Assembly (NCBI GenBank): GCA_964023275.1
Contig: OZ029921.1
Coordinates: forward strand, 13,645,806 to 13,709,805
Length of the DNA: 64,000 nucleotides
Source: Norana najaformis
Taxonomy: Eukaryota; Annelida; Clitellata; Crassiclitellata; Hormogastridae
Reading direction: 5' to 3'
Positions 46,471 to 58,049 of the stretch are shown here, one piece after another (the first letter of the stretch is position 1; the number at the start of each line of letters is the position of its first letter). The position numbers were made by a program, and so were the translations under genes. The notes under the pieces were generated by a model that saw only the letters and a list, made by a program, of their open reading frames with translations, did not search any database and was not told where the DNA came from.

Positions 46471-46580
46471 TATCAATCCGTTCGTATGGTGGCGCCACAC
46501 ATCCCAAGGTAGGTGGTGTGTACATTCAGATACATTGAGTGTCATATCTTAGTCTAAGACTCTAAGATCTTTGCTAATAC

Positions 46581-48775
46581 TATAGAAACTTGCATAATAA
46601 GAGTCGCAACATTAAAAATAGACTTTTAAAATAAATTCCATCTATTAATAGCATGCATAAAAGCAAGAAATCATAGACTGCAAGAACTAAACTCAAGAGA
46701 CTAAGCGCGTGCTAACGACCTGTGATGAAAACTCGGCAGCCCACGCGTATGATTATGAATATGAACAAACTAATAGTAACAGTATACTGTAAAAGAAAAT
46801 CGAAAAGTTGTAGGACAATTTGACACAGGCAGTGGGGGATCGAGGTATGCTATTTGTTATAGTGCAAACAAAATGTCACTCTGAAATGGAAAATAATTAG
46901 CTGCTACTTCGTAAGTTGTGAACTGCTGACCACTCAAGCTTTGTAGTGACAATCATAGCCCAATTCACCGCCTTCGCTACTTGAGTTGATTTCTTCGCAT
47001 TGCGAGAAGTCGAAGAAGTTTAGGCTTATAGCTAATGCGTCGAATTTTATGTAATTTATGGCGACAGAAGTTAGTCAAGAAGTACGCAATGATAATTTAG
47101 AACAATCATTGAAGAAACAAAGCAAAGAAAAACTTCCTAATAATGCTTTCAAACAATTTATCTGTTAGTCCTACTTTAGTGCTGTAATAATTTCACAGAT
47201 AATTTTTTTATGCTTGTTTCCTTAGTCTAACAGAACACTTCACAAATCTCTATCGCCTAATAAAATTTGCTGTATTTCTTCTTTTAATGGAAGATTGCTT
47301 CCTAGCAACAGGAAGTTCGACTTGCATGCCTTGAATGGTACTGTTCTATTCTGTAGCAAATCCAGAAGCAGCCAGTTGTTTAGGCCGCCCTGCTAACCTA
47401 TTCAAACAATACAGCGGACGAAGCTAGTGCCACAAAATTATTTGTTAAAGAAAGACAAAACATTATCAGCAGAGAGAAATAGTTTTACAAAACAGCTGGG
47501 GACAATAATTTGTGTGTATGTTTGTCCTGTCGATTATTTCTTTTCCGGTAAACTGCCATGTTATGTAAAATGGTAAGATTCTGCGGACTATATCCAGAAC
47601 AGCTGTATAACTTACGTGAACTTAGTCAACTAATAACAAATTACATATAACAAATAAGATATTTGCTTACACAGTACTACATCGATTCCCAAACGTTGCG
47701 TATGCACAGATCGATAGATAACATTTCTGTATAGCAAAAGCATTGATTAGCTTTTCCAAAATGCCCAGCAGCAAATTAGCCTCGACAAATTGTCTTGTGG
47801 CATATTGTGTGAACACCAGTAATTCTGGTTGCAACGAGTAGTGATTAACACTCAGATGAAGTAAAAAATGTTGTAATTCATTTTCACAAAGCTGCTGAGG
47901 GCCTTCCGAAGACCGGATAGCGTTATGGGTCTCCGAATGCGGCGATCGCTACGGTTAACCTAATGAGTGCCAGTCGGTGGGTGTGATTGTGGGTTGCTTG
48001 TGCTTCATTTGACAAGTCATCCCCCTTCTCAACGCAACATGCCCTAAGAATGTGATCTATAAATATTCAGATACATATATAGGGCTGTACATACATTGGC
48101 CAGGTTCTACGTTTGTACGAGACACTTTTATTGGTACTCAAATATCATTAGCTTACGGATAGAAACTTCCAGAAGGCGCCATATAAGTCTCAGGATACAT
48201 ACATAGCCTACCTTCATAGATACAGATAGACAGTAATCATGTTAACAGACAAAACCAAACTCGGGTAAAATGTTTAGATTTCTTAGGTCACGTGATAGCC
48301 TAGAATTTGGAACTTTATATAAACCCTGAAACCTATGTCATCCTGTCTTTCGCCTCTTCTCTGGTGGGTCACGACACTAGAGGGATCGGTCCTCGTATTA
48401 TTAGGCGTTGTTGTCTAAGTGGGCATAGATGTCAGTTTTTGCGTCATATGTTATGCATTTGCGGCGTCTTCTTGTCGTTCGGCATATGCCACTGGAGAGA
48501 GGCGACTAATTGTGGCGCTTGGCTGAAGTCTGTGGACGAGCGATGCTTTTCGCGAAAAACAATACTAAGACCAAGCAAAGGCGACGACGCGTCTCTGAGT
48601 CGCTCGCTAGCTCGTTGGTTTTTTATTTGAATCGCACGAAGACATAATGTTCGATGACTTAATTAAAGCATCACTTCGAGCATTTGAGTTTTTCCGCTGG
48701 CGCCTGACGTAATGTAGCAGCAGGGCGCATAACCACTGGTTGGAAAGTCTTCTGCGGGTGTGTGCCAGTGTCTAG
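46581..48775. other. No recognisable gene
   Basis: AT-rich intergenic DNA. The open frame at 48307-48630 (plus) has no known motif and starts in unremarkable context. No repeats or RNA genes recognised. Confidence 0.45.
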
Positions 48776-48870
48776 CAGACTTTGGTCAATTGTAATTCAA
48801 TTGTAATTAATTACAAATTGATCGTGTAATTGTAATTATAATTGATTTATGAATCTATCAATTACATATA
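48776..48870. repeat. AATTGTAATT repeats with internal palindromes
   Basis: Several TTGTAATT and AATTACAA copies in both orientations, including CAATTGTAATTAATTACAA. A smaller GTAATT run lies near 34225-34250. Confidence 0.7.
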
Positions 48871-49104
48871 AATGTAGGCCAAAAAAGGAATACAGAGGTG
48901 CAGAAGGAAGAGGAGGAACGGGAGATGGAGGCGATCTAGAGGAGAAAAGGGTAGGCCTAAGTGAGCGGATGAAAAGCGGTGTATGGTAAGTGTGCAAAGG
49001 AAAGAGTCTAGAGGCCCATGATAATGGATCCATGATCGAACCTTCACTTCTGCTCGCCGTCCGCTGTCTGGCCCTTCGTTCAAGAACCTGACCTCACAAC
49101 CTCT

Positions 49105-49248
49105 GTGTCTGTCTCTTTCTCTGTCGCTGTCTCTGTACGCCTATATGGGTTTCTGTGTTTGTCTCTTTCTCTGTCGCTGTAGGCCTATATGGGTTTCTGT
49201 GTCTGTCTCTTTCTCTGTCTCTGTAAGCCTATAGGCCTATGGGTTTCT
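49105..49248. repeat. Minisatellite, three units of 44-50 bp
   Basis: Three tandem units start at GTGTCTGTCTCTTTCTCTGT and end in CCTATATGGGTTTCT. Two of the units have gained an AGGCCTA block. Confidence 0.88.
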
Positions 49249-49449
49249 GTGACTGTCTTCAGTCTATCATTCTGTCAGACTGTATGTCCGTGCATCCGTC
49301 CATCTGTGCAGTTCTTCCTCTTAGTGAAAGTTTTACTACTCATAGGCCTACCACTCGCTAGTCAGTCAGGCAAGCACGGGGAAGCTGCAAATAGCTCATT
49401 ATACCACACAGGAGTTCTTAGATCGTACGATCCTACTGGGATAACTAAC

Positions 49450-49535
49450 GCAATCGTAACTGTAATCCCGAGATTTCTATAGCGCCCAAAGATAGCCATG
49501 TCACGGGGACCAGCTTATTCACAGGCGCTCAGTCG
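49450..49535 (-). mobile_element. Dispersed repeat family A, 3' part
   Basis: On the minus strand it ends GGGCGCTATAGAAATCTCGG followed by ATTACAGTTACGATTG. It shares ACCAGCTTATTCACAGGCGC with the other copies. Confidence 0.7.
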
Positions 49536-49737
49536 AAACATGCCATGCACTTGGCTTATCTTCAAAGTACAGTGCAATGCAGTAAGACACAGTACGTGTC
49601 CTCAAACTAAGCAATTCTATCTATCCCCCATGGGTTCTAAATAAAGCAATGAGCTCTTTTCCTATGCTCCACATATTTATGTATGTAGCCTACTTATTTT
49701 TCTATAACAACCATATAGCTTCAATCTTGCTCATTTT

Positions 49738-49887
49738 GCACTGAATTTATCGGATGAGATCCTTCACCAACGTTGCCTGTTTGAATGGGCTCCACTTAAC
49801 CAAGATACAAATCTCTAAAATTTAGTGACGATGGGCCCCATAAGCAGAGAGGCCTGACGCTCTTACCGCATGAGCTCATCAGGCACG
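49738..49887 (-). mobile_element. tRNA-derived SINE, most complete copy
   Basis: The minus strand begins with a tRNA-like head, GCCTGATGAGCTCATGCGGT then AAGAGCGTCAGGCC, matching an acceptor/D-arm/A-box region and the start of an anticodon arm. A body follows (ATTCAAACAGGCAACGTTGG) and then the tail AAGGATCTCATCCGATAAAT. It shows the polymerase III style head that the other three copies lack or have lost. Confidence 0.7.
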
Positions 49888-50620
49888 CATAATATAAATG
49901 TTACAGATATTTTACTTATGTCTGTGTGGTTATACATTAAGGCGGTAGTTGTTCTGCACTGCCGACCGATATTTACACAGCAGCTGCTGAATTTGAAGCC
50001 TTTTATTCGTCAACACATTCATCAACGTTGTTGACGAGTCATTCTAAAAGCTAATCAAAATTTGGTTCGCTGTTTCAGACACACCACAGTCATGACTGCA
50101 AACATAATCGTGAAATATTATTTCCATTTTGGCCACTTAGTGTTTCGTTACTGGCCGCGGTAAAAGACTTGGTATATGCCGGATTCTATTATACAGATGG
50201 TGATGAAACAATTGCTCGCTACAGTTGCAAAATCAAAGTTCTGTCGTGGAATGATGGAGCAGATCCGGTGGATACGGATTTCCGACTGTCATTCGGTTGT
50301 CATCGTCTGCGGATTTTACAAGATAAGAAACTATGAAATCAACAAATAAACAATAGTTCTAAGGAAATCTCCAGAGATCAGCAGACAAAATGCGGCCACT
50401 CCCGACTCAAATTGTTTGAGTAGTCGGACTCTTTTATCATCGTCACAGTGGTCAGATGGTTAAACGCGTCAGGATAACGTCAGAATCAAGTTTACACAGG
50501 AAGAGCAAGAGACAATACGATTGCAAAGATGTCGGGCAGAAAATTATGTTAATTACTTGACACCATACGAAAAACGATTGAAAGCATTCTCAGCATTATC
50601 GTATTAGGAAAAATCGTTAT
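49888..50620. other. No recognisable gene
   Basis: Nothing seen beyond AT-rich unique sequence. Confidence 0.4.
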
Positions 50621-50735
50621 CGTTAAACTCGAGATTTCTACAGCGCCCAACGAAAGCTAAGTTGTGGGAACCAGCTTATTCACGGGCGCTTAGTCAAAAC
50701 AAAATCGATAGGCAAGATCCAAGAATCAGGCAGGC
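50621..50735 (-). mobile_element. Dispersed repeat family A
   Basis: Shares ACAGCGCCCAACGAAAGC, ACCAGCTTATTCACGGGCGC and CAAAACAAAATCGATAGGCA with the other copies. It lies 55 bases left of the piggyBac element. Confidence 0.75.
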
Positions 50736-50789
50736 CAAATAATGTACTGCAAGTCAAGCTGTGCTTGATGTATGCAGTATGCTTCTTAA

Positions 50790-52634
50790 CCCATTAGAGC
50801 CCAAGCTTTCCCCCAATTGCCAATCATTGTGATACTTCAGAATATGACAAATGATGCAAAGGTTAGGTCCTAGGAACTTACATTTATGTGATTTGGCGAT
50901 CAGCCGCTAGGTGGCGTGTTGTTCCCATTTGGGAACAATGGGCACATATGGTACCGTGTTCCCATTTGGGAACAACATGCAAAATTATCGCAGAGTACCT
51001 ATTAAAGTGACAGTTTTCAGTTACTACCACAGTGTATTTTATGCACAGCACAGGCTGCTTTGATAGAGTATTAAAACCACACATCAGCGTTGAAGTAACT
51101 AGTTTTTAAAACATCATAAAGCAGTGTCAGTGTTAACTTTGTCATTTGTGACAGCCTAATCCTGCGACTGAACACAATGATCACACCTTTAACATATTCT
51201 GGATATTTCTCAGAGACCTGCTGCAGACTGCAAATTGTCTGTCTCAAATGCGAGTATGATACTGCTGCTCGCAGTGCAGGTGAAGTGGAGCCATGCACTT
51301 TGTGCGATGAAGCCTTGTGTTCTTCTTACACGAGCGATATCTTGCTTGCCTGTTACTTGAAACCAGGTGATGGTCGGCTCCATCATAGTGAATATCAATG
51401 ACTGACTGGCTAGCTGGTCCTGACAGTACTGTTGGAAGCTTGTACGACCATGGTAGCATTGTTCGGACAATGTACCGTCGGAACTCCAGGTGATCAAACT
51501 ATCCACTGACCTCAACGTGAAGACGCCAAGCAGCAACAACGGCTTTGTTCAAACCGTTGATAAAGAGTCGCCAGCACCACTTCTTGAGCGAAATACTGGG
51601 CGATGTCAACATCTTTGACATGAGACTGTCCGGCTCATATGATGACATGCCAATTAGTTCAGGATGCTTATTGCTAACCTTCTCAATGTCAGTAGTGGCT
51701 ATTTCATGCGTAGTTGCTCTTTTCTTGAAATATTTGGGTTGCGATATAAAGTTCACTTTCGGTTTCTTTACCTTTGGAGTGCATGAGATTCTTGTACCTG
51801 ACTCGCATCGTCTGCATCTCTATGCACAAAAACAGTAAATGGCCCAGAAACATTAAATGGAAGAATCGAAGGCAACAGGTCATCTTCATCCGCAAATTCT
51901 TCATTGGATACACCATCCACTATCGCTTGTGGCATAATAACTATGTCAACATCTTTGTCAATAGCAGACATTGCATCTGAAGCCCCTGTTGGGTGAACAA
52001 ACTGCTCAATGTTATCGTCTTCGCTATCTGCATCAGGCTGTACCATAGCAATTGCCTCAGACAAGGAGAACTTTCTTTTCAACATCTGAAAACGGAATCA
52101 TACAAAAAGCGCGATTACTGCTTAAACTAAAAATTCTAATTTGTCTCATATTGTTCTATAAATTTGGACAGCAGTAATTCTCTTGGTGTGATGCTATCAA
52201 TCACTCAATGCATTTCCTCTTGATGTTCCCAAATGGGAACACAGTACCTCTTGTGCCCATTGTTCCCATTTGGGAACATCAAAGATTTATCAAACATTTC
52301 TACCTCAGTACATTTCTTTTTTACAATCATCACTGGCATAACTTTAGCTACACTATGTTACACTTACATCACATATACATTTTCCAAATTAAAATTTCCT
52401 TACCTGAAATGCAGATCAGAAACCGGACGCAACCGAATATTCACAAAAACACGCAAATTCAAAGATGGCTACCACATACAGAAATTACTGCAAACTCATG
52501 ATTAGGCTAAAAAGTAGTATATGGACTATCTAACAGTCAAAAGCTACCCACAACAACTAAATAAAAATAACACACTTATTTTATACTTAAATTCATCCAC
52601 GTGTTCCCAAATGGGATCAATGGGCGCTAATGGG
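50790..52634 (-). mobile_element. piggyBac element, internally deleted
   Basis: Bounded by TTAA at both sides (50786-50789 and 52635-52638). The inverted ends are CCCATTAGAGCCCA and CCCATTAGCGCCCA. Inside each end is a 53-bp inverted repeat (50921-50973 and 52225-52277) that holds two copies of the near-palindrome GTTCCCATTTGGGAAC; a fifth copy with one change lies at 52603-52618. The minus strand carries only the N- and C-terminal parts of the transposase. At 1845 bp it is shorter than usual autonomous piggyBacs (about 2.4 kb or more). Confidence 0.93.
51244..52085 (-). pseudogene. piggyBac transposase remnant: N-terminus and C-terminus, catalytic centre missing
   Basis: The frame at 51768-52085 starts MLKRKFSLSEAIAMVQPD, the acidic N-terminal region of PGBD-like transposases. 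51499-51756 carries SLKKWCWRLFINGLNKAVVA and AWRLH, the conserved block after the catalytic core. 51244-51459 ends with KCMAPLHLHCEQQYHT and an upstream RSCKK, a degraded version of the C-terminal cysteine-rich domain. Together they cover well under 300 residues, against about 550-600 in the family, and none of the three catalytic aspartate blocks is visible. The deletion probably falls near 51750-51770. Confidence 0.85.
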
Positions 52635-52725
52635 TTAATAGGTCAAAATGATGTTGTCAAGAGTGCCTTTTGTAATGGTGAACTTTACAATGCAAGATTG
52701 GAAGCAACCCTCCTTGGAAAAGTCA

Positions 52726-52880
52726 TCTCTCTGCCTGACTTTTGGATCTTGACCTGGAACCGAACCCCTTTTCCCTATCGATATGGTTTATTTGGTTTTG
52801 ACTGAGCACCTGTGAATAAGCTGGTCCCCATGACATGGCTTTCGTTGAGTGCTGCAGAAATCTCAGGATTACGATTACGA
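52726..52880 (+). mobile_element. Dispersed repeat family A, most complete 3' end
   Basis: The plus strand runs CTGCCTGACTTTTGGATCTT, an ATCGATATGGTTTATTTGGT block, GCACCTGTGAATAAGCTGGT, then TGCTGCAGAAATCTCAGG and an ATTACG repeat. It defines the orientation of the family because the simple-repeat tail is at its right end. Confidence 0.75.
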
Positions 52881-53835
52881 GTTCTTTCCCAGCCGTTCTT
52901 TGGCAAATGCACCATGTGGTCAAAGTTTGATAAATCAAGCCGCAGAAAGTGCACAGCATGACAGACCTGCTGAGCACAGGTCAAGCCCACTAAAAACCAG
53001 ACTCAGACTCAACATTTTCGTAATTGTTCCCTCCAAAAGGTTGAGAATAAAAAGCTGCGTAATTTAGTGATGTGCATGCGATGCCTATCTGCACAAGTAC
53101 AGATCCTCACGCTTTCATGCTGGCCATCATATGCTGTGAGACATTGTTGATGACTGCTCCAGATACAGCTCACGAATACCTGGTACAGTGATGATATATT
53201 CATGCCCTAATTAGTCACCTTGAAGCAGTTTTGTATGTGCAGGATAATGAGGAAACACATTCAACGTGTGGAAGAATAGATCTGTCATCATATGAGTGTG
53301 CCACTTTATATACTTATTTTCACTGAATTGTTTTAATGATTCTTAATTATGGAAATCCTTTGACCAAAAGTCCATGCCATGGAGTGTGATAAAATGAAGT
53401 CATCAATGAGTTAAAAGAAAGAATTTCAAAACATTGCTGGAGACCCTGATAAAAAGCATGAAACAAATTATCTAAAACAGACATTGTGCAATTATGTATT
53501 CAGATAAAATATTTTATATAAGTGGATCAGTGACGTTATTATGCTGAGAAACTTCAAGCAATAACTGTAGAATTATATAAAAATGCTTTACAATATAATT
53601 TACTAGTTTTTCAATTTCAGCATACAGTAATACCTATTGTACCTGTCCGTCTGCCTGTCCTTGTCACTTCATGCTTCTGCCTGTCAATTTATCAAGTCCT
53701 GTGATCCAATAACATTGAACCTTTCAAAAACAACAGTATAAAGAGATGCATCCCAGAGTGCAGAGCTAGAGTTCATTGAAAATCAGCACAGTTATCAGTC
53801 AGTTACCAAGGTCCAACATGTAGCCCTAAGGAACA
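52881..53835. other. No recognisable gene
   Basis: Short open frames without motifs. Confidence 0.4.
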
Positions 53836-54061
53836 TTGTGCTCGCTTGTGGTCAATGCTATAAAAGACCAGGAAAATACCAGATTTGGATCAGATGATCC
53901 GACTGAGACGGCATCTTTTGAAGAACCAAGATCCAGCCAAGAAGCTGTTTCTGCGGAATCCATTCAAAGGCAACAACGTGCAGAGCTGCATACCAGTGAA
54001 ACCACCACTGATGTATTGTACATCAGTTCATCTTTGACAGAGAATGTCGATCACACTAGTT
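53836..54061 (+). CDS. Possible exon of an unknown gene
   Basis: An open frame with balanced, hydrophilic composition (TETASFEEPRSSQEAVSAES, then LTENVDHTS) ends exactly at a strong splice donor, AGTT/GTAAGT at 54062. The upstream acceptor is unclear: AG dinucleotides occur at about 53790 and 53870 without a pyrimidine tract. No domain is recognised. It could be chance. Confidence 0.25.
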
Positions 54062-54409
54062 GTAAGTAACCACATCTAATCTCCGATTCCTATCACTCAG
54101 CTTAGTTATAATCTATACATTACGATCCAAATACACAAATATAATTAGCTAAAGCATTTGGTACTTTTTTGCAGTTTCTGAACTTTTTTCCATAGTATTT
54201 TTTAAATTTTGACAGGTAAAAATGAATTTTGGCATCATCCTTATCTAGTGCAGATCTCTTTGCTCTGCAGCACAGGGTTAAATGATTGTTCATCCCATAT
54301 ATTGGGATGTTTTTGGAAAAAATATTTCATATAACACTACACTTACCTAGTTAAAAACATGGATGAAATGCATAAATAATAAATCTGCTTAAGAAATCAG
54401 GTGACTGTT

Positions 54410-54680
54410 AGCAGGACTTGTTCTTCTGGTCTCATCTTTGGGTGCCCATTAATTTTCTTTCTTTGAATGACTGTAATATAAAATTGTTTTTGGTGGCATT
54501 CAGTAAATGTCTTTTTCTCTTATTTAACATACTGAAATTGAGTGTCAGACCCATTCTATCCATGTCCTTCATAATGGACTCGACGCCTGTAGCCACCATG
54601 GATGCTTTCCCACCAAGCGTGAGGTCACCCAAGTAGCCAAGACAAAGAGAAGAAGGTCTGTTCATCAGAGGTTGAATGGG
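54410..54680 (-). mobile_element. Retroelement RT fragment with YLGD-type active site
   Basis: The minus frame 54432-54665 reads CLGYLGDLTLGGKASMVATG and MDRMGLTLNFSMLNKRK, close to the YLDDGTLGG ... LGL-LN--K block of a retroelement RT type known from invertebrates. It is a short broken fragment. The C-terminal piece at 22185-22880 may come from the same type. Confidence 0.55.
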
Positions 54681-57600
54681 GAAACAGAATTATAATCATT
54701 ATTATTAATAGTGGCCATTTTAGAATACATGATGAACATGTTTGAAGGATCCTTTTTACCTTGGATAAAATGAGAAAAAAAATATACTATTATGTTATAT
54801 ATTTGAATCTCAGTGCAATGTATGAATCAGTGTTTCAAGCTTTCAGGCAGTGCAATCCAACAGAAAATGGAACACATATCTGGTGGTAGGACTGTGATGG
54901 CCTGATGCTGCCACTCAATATTATCCACTCTAGAAAAGCATTTGCAACCACATAAATTTAATAAAAGTATGACTACCATACCACTGCTTTAGCACAGAGC
55001 ATAAATTTTCGTTACATTTTCTACCATTTAATATTGTCAACTCCTGTTACAATGGTACTAAGAGAATTTTTACATAATTAAGTCACGCATGCATGCATAA
55101 CAGTTCACAACAAAAACAAAACAGATCAACTTCACCTTCTACAAAAAGGTGCATAATTGGCAACAAAGTAAGTTTCAAATGCAAATTCACTTCCTTCTTG
55201 TGATTCAAAAGTAGCAGTTCGTGTTGTAACTGCCAGTCGTGACAACAGCATTTGCTGGGCACCAAATTACAAATGTTGATCACTGACTAGAGATGACCAT
55301 CGAGATTTCTGGACCAGCCACATTAATGACTAGAACTTAATGTTAACAATATCCACAATGCCTTGCACATCGCAGGTTGCTCAAATATCCAAGTATGTCT
55401 TGCTTAGAACAATATAAACCTGCTTGATAAGAGAATTCCTAATGGAATTACCAAAATCTGTGCTGAATTAAAGTCAACTTTAACTTGATGGGCATTTTGT
55501 GAAGTAACTCAAAATTAGAAATAATTATGTACCAACTGAAATACCTGCCATAAGTATCTGCCATATGTAATACTACAATAAAACAGCAATTATCTGAGAA
55601 CTTCCATTAGTTTGGAATCAAAGGAAAATGGTCCCTAATGCTTTGGAATTCAGCACAATAATGCAGAAAATCTTGTGTTTAAAATAAAACTGAAGTGAAA
55701 AATTATATTAATTGAATTTTCCTGGTAACTACATATATCCAATGGCAGCAAGATGCAAAGACATCAGAACCTTCTTAGTTTAAATTGTCTTTTCTAGTTT
55801 GTTTGAAAGCAGCTGATTCAGACTGCTGAAGACCAGTGTAATATAAAACAAAACAGATGGCATCTGCAAAGCAGACACACTTATAGTCAAGACAAGCAAA
55901 ATCCACAGATTTTCCTTCCATTTTATCAACACTCTTGCAGCCAGCATTAACGTTAATGCTTTCATTTGACAATGTTTGTAAAGAATTGTATAAATAACAA
56001 TAAAAACAGTCAGACATTGAAAAAATCTAATCCATTCTTAAGAATAACTTACCAAAGCAGCCACAGAAAATAATGTGCATAATGCTGAACGCGGATTAAA
56101 CAGTCATCTTTTAAGATTCTAAAGATTACATTTGCAGAATTTTAATGAATTTAGGTAAGTAGTGATTTGTTTCAAAATCTGGGCCAGTAGGCCTATTGTT
56201 CAAAACGAATACCTGATGCTCAGCTGATTAACTCTGTATACCTAGTATATTATATCAGCTAGTCTAATTAATAACTGTTGCAGTAGTAAAAACGTACGCC
56301 CAGTTATAAAGACAGTGAGGGATTAACTGTTTAACAAGTAAATATCCATGGAAATCAGAACTGCATACATTGTCTACTGATTGGTCTTTGGTAAACAATT
56401 ACAAAACAGAATATGCGATTTCTTGACCTCTAGCATATGAAATGCATAGTCCCAGAAGTTTTGAAACTGGACCCACATGGTCCCAAACCTGTATAAAATC
56501 AGCTGATACCAAATACTATGAATTTGAAATAAAAAGTGAAATCATTCCCACAAATCTTACTGAAAGTTTGTGTTAATACCATATGAATGTCTCTCTCTAG
56601 TTTTTCTCAGCAATATCCAACAGCCCATTGGGTTTCATCAAAAATATATAAAACCTAAACACGCTCCGAAATCAAATAAATTAATCATAGATTATCAGAT
56701 TCTGAAAGTTTTAAAACCATTGTCTAAGCATTAAAAAATTAATCAATAACCATTATTGATGCAGAAATATGCATAAATACATGTACCATATGAAAGTATA
56801 AGTCAGAAGCATCCAAATACATGTAATTGAATAGATGCTTGTAAAAAGATATATCTAGACACAGATATATAACTCCATAAAAATATTCATTTGCAGTCAT
56901 TGCATTCCACCTGTTAACACAATTCAAATCCTGACAAGGCATAACTGTATAAGAGGCATTATTTCCATTAAGAATGAGACAATTAGTTGCTATATAACAA
57001 ACTAACTGTTCAAAGACATCTGGCTCTTACAAATGCCTCAGCTGGAAGCAAGCTTGGATTCAGCCAGTAACAGCCAGTTAATTAGCTCTCTTGCATATAT
57101 GATGCATGAGCATGGAATGACAAATAATAATTGACACATTTGCAGAGAATTTCGTGTATTATACAAATGCTCCCTAATGTCGATTTGGATAATTACTATT
57201 ACTTCTACAAACCAGCACAATTTACAATACAAAATTAAATTAACACACAGCTTTGTTGGTTCAAAGTCAACAATACAGAATCTGCATATCTAGGGCAAAG
57301 ACTAGTTCAGTTCTTGTCACAGGCAATACAAAGTCAAGCTGTTGCAAAATATTCTCTCAACAAAATTATCTTGAATTTCTGTTAGGTTTCATTAAATGGA
57401 GATCCTGTTATTAAGTGATGTAAATTTTTAATTCAGAGCATACCTTGGCTGCTTATTATTTTCTGTGCTAAAACATCAAAATGCACAGATGGAAGTGTGC
57501 TTGCTAATTCAGAAATGTTCAGTTATTTACTACAGATAAACTTTTGTGTTTACGTAACAGTTTGCTCGTGAAAGCCCCAGTGTTCAGGCAGACGAGTGGC

Positions 57601-58049
57601 TTTGCAGTTACAAACAAAATGATGCATAGAAAGGTCCTGGATTTTTTATGGTAAAGGCAATCCATCCAGCACTACCCAGCAGAGCAGCTGAATGAATGAA
57701 ACCAGCACATCCAATGCAAATTTTCTTACTTGTTTTTGTACTATATAGTTCACACGTCTCCCATCATGTGCAACCTCCATTTGAGCTCATTTTAATCAGC
57801 GAGTGAAGAGGAAGTACAAATCCTGACAACCAACAATCCTGGTCACTAGTCATAGTTTTAAAGCTCAACTATCAGGAATAGGAAGGCTGTAGCCAGCTAT
57901 GAGGATGCAAGAGGAGGACCACTGTACTGATAAAAATTGTTTTCAGAGCAAGAAGGTAAGAGTTTTCAAACCATTAGTAGCACAATGTGAGAATGCAAAC
58001 CTTATATTGTGAGCATTCAGATGACATGAATAATTACTTAGCTTTCAAT
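54681..58049. other. AT-rich, no firm gene; possibly intron
   Basis: No motif-bearing open frame. If the right-edge gene continues to the left, this could be intronic. Minus frames at 55083-55283 and 55775-56017 are composition-plausible but lack good splice sites. Confidence 0.4.

Larger units (their letters stand above)
43366..46573 (-). mobile_element. P-element-like DNA transposon with THAP transposase, complete length
   Basis: Perfect 36-bp terminal inverted repeats (43366-43401 and 46538-46573, starting CAAAGATCTTAGAG) are flanked by a 7-bp direct duplication CTAATAC (43359-43365 and 46574-46580). The minus strand encodes a THAP DNA-binding domain and P-type transposase blocks through to the C-terminus. 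The motif GTGGCGCCAC occurs inside both ends (about 43454 and 46489), possibly a binding site. Canonical P elements are about 2.9 kb with 8-bp duplications; this one is 3208 bp including two later insertions (43514-43665 and 45155-45224). The exact inverted repeats suggest fairly recent activity, while the coding region is damaged. Confidence 0.92.

Noticed and set aside
48307-48630. 107-residue plus-strand frame
   Set aside because: No recognisable motif, unremarkable context.
55190-55290. Minus-strand frame that could continue the right-edge gene in phase 0
   Set aside because: Weak acceptor without a pyrimidine tract and a 6-kb gap from the nearest supported exon.
57950-57966. Nine-base segment between TTTTCAG and GTAAGA on the plus strand, like a microexon
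   Set aside because: Splice-like words this close are expected by chance and no neighbouring exons are seen.
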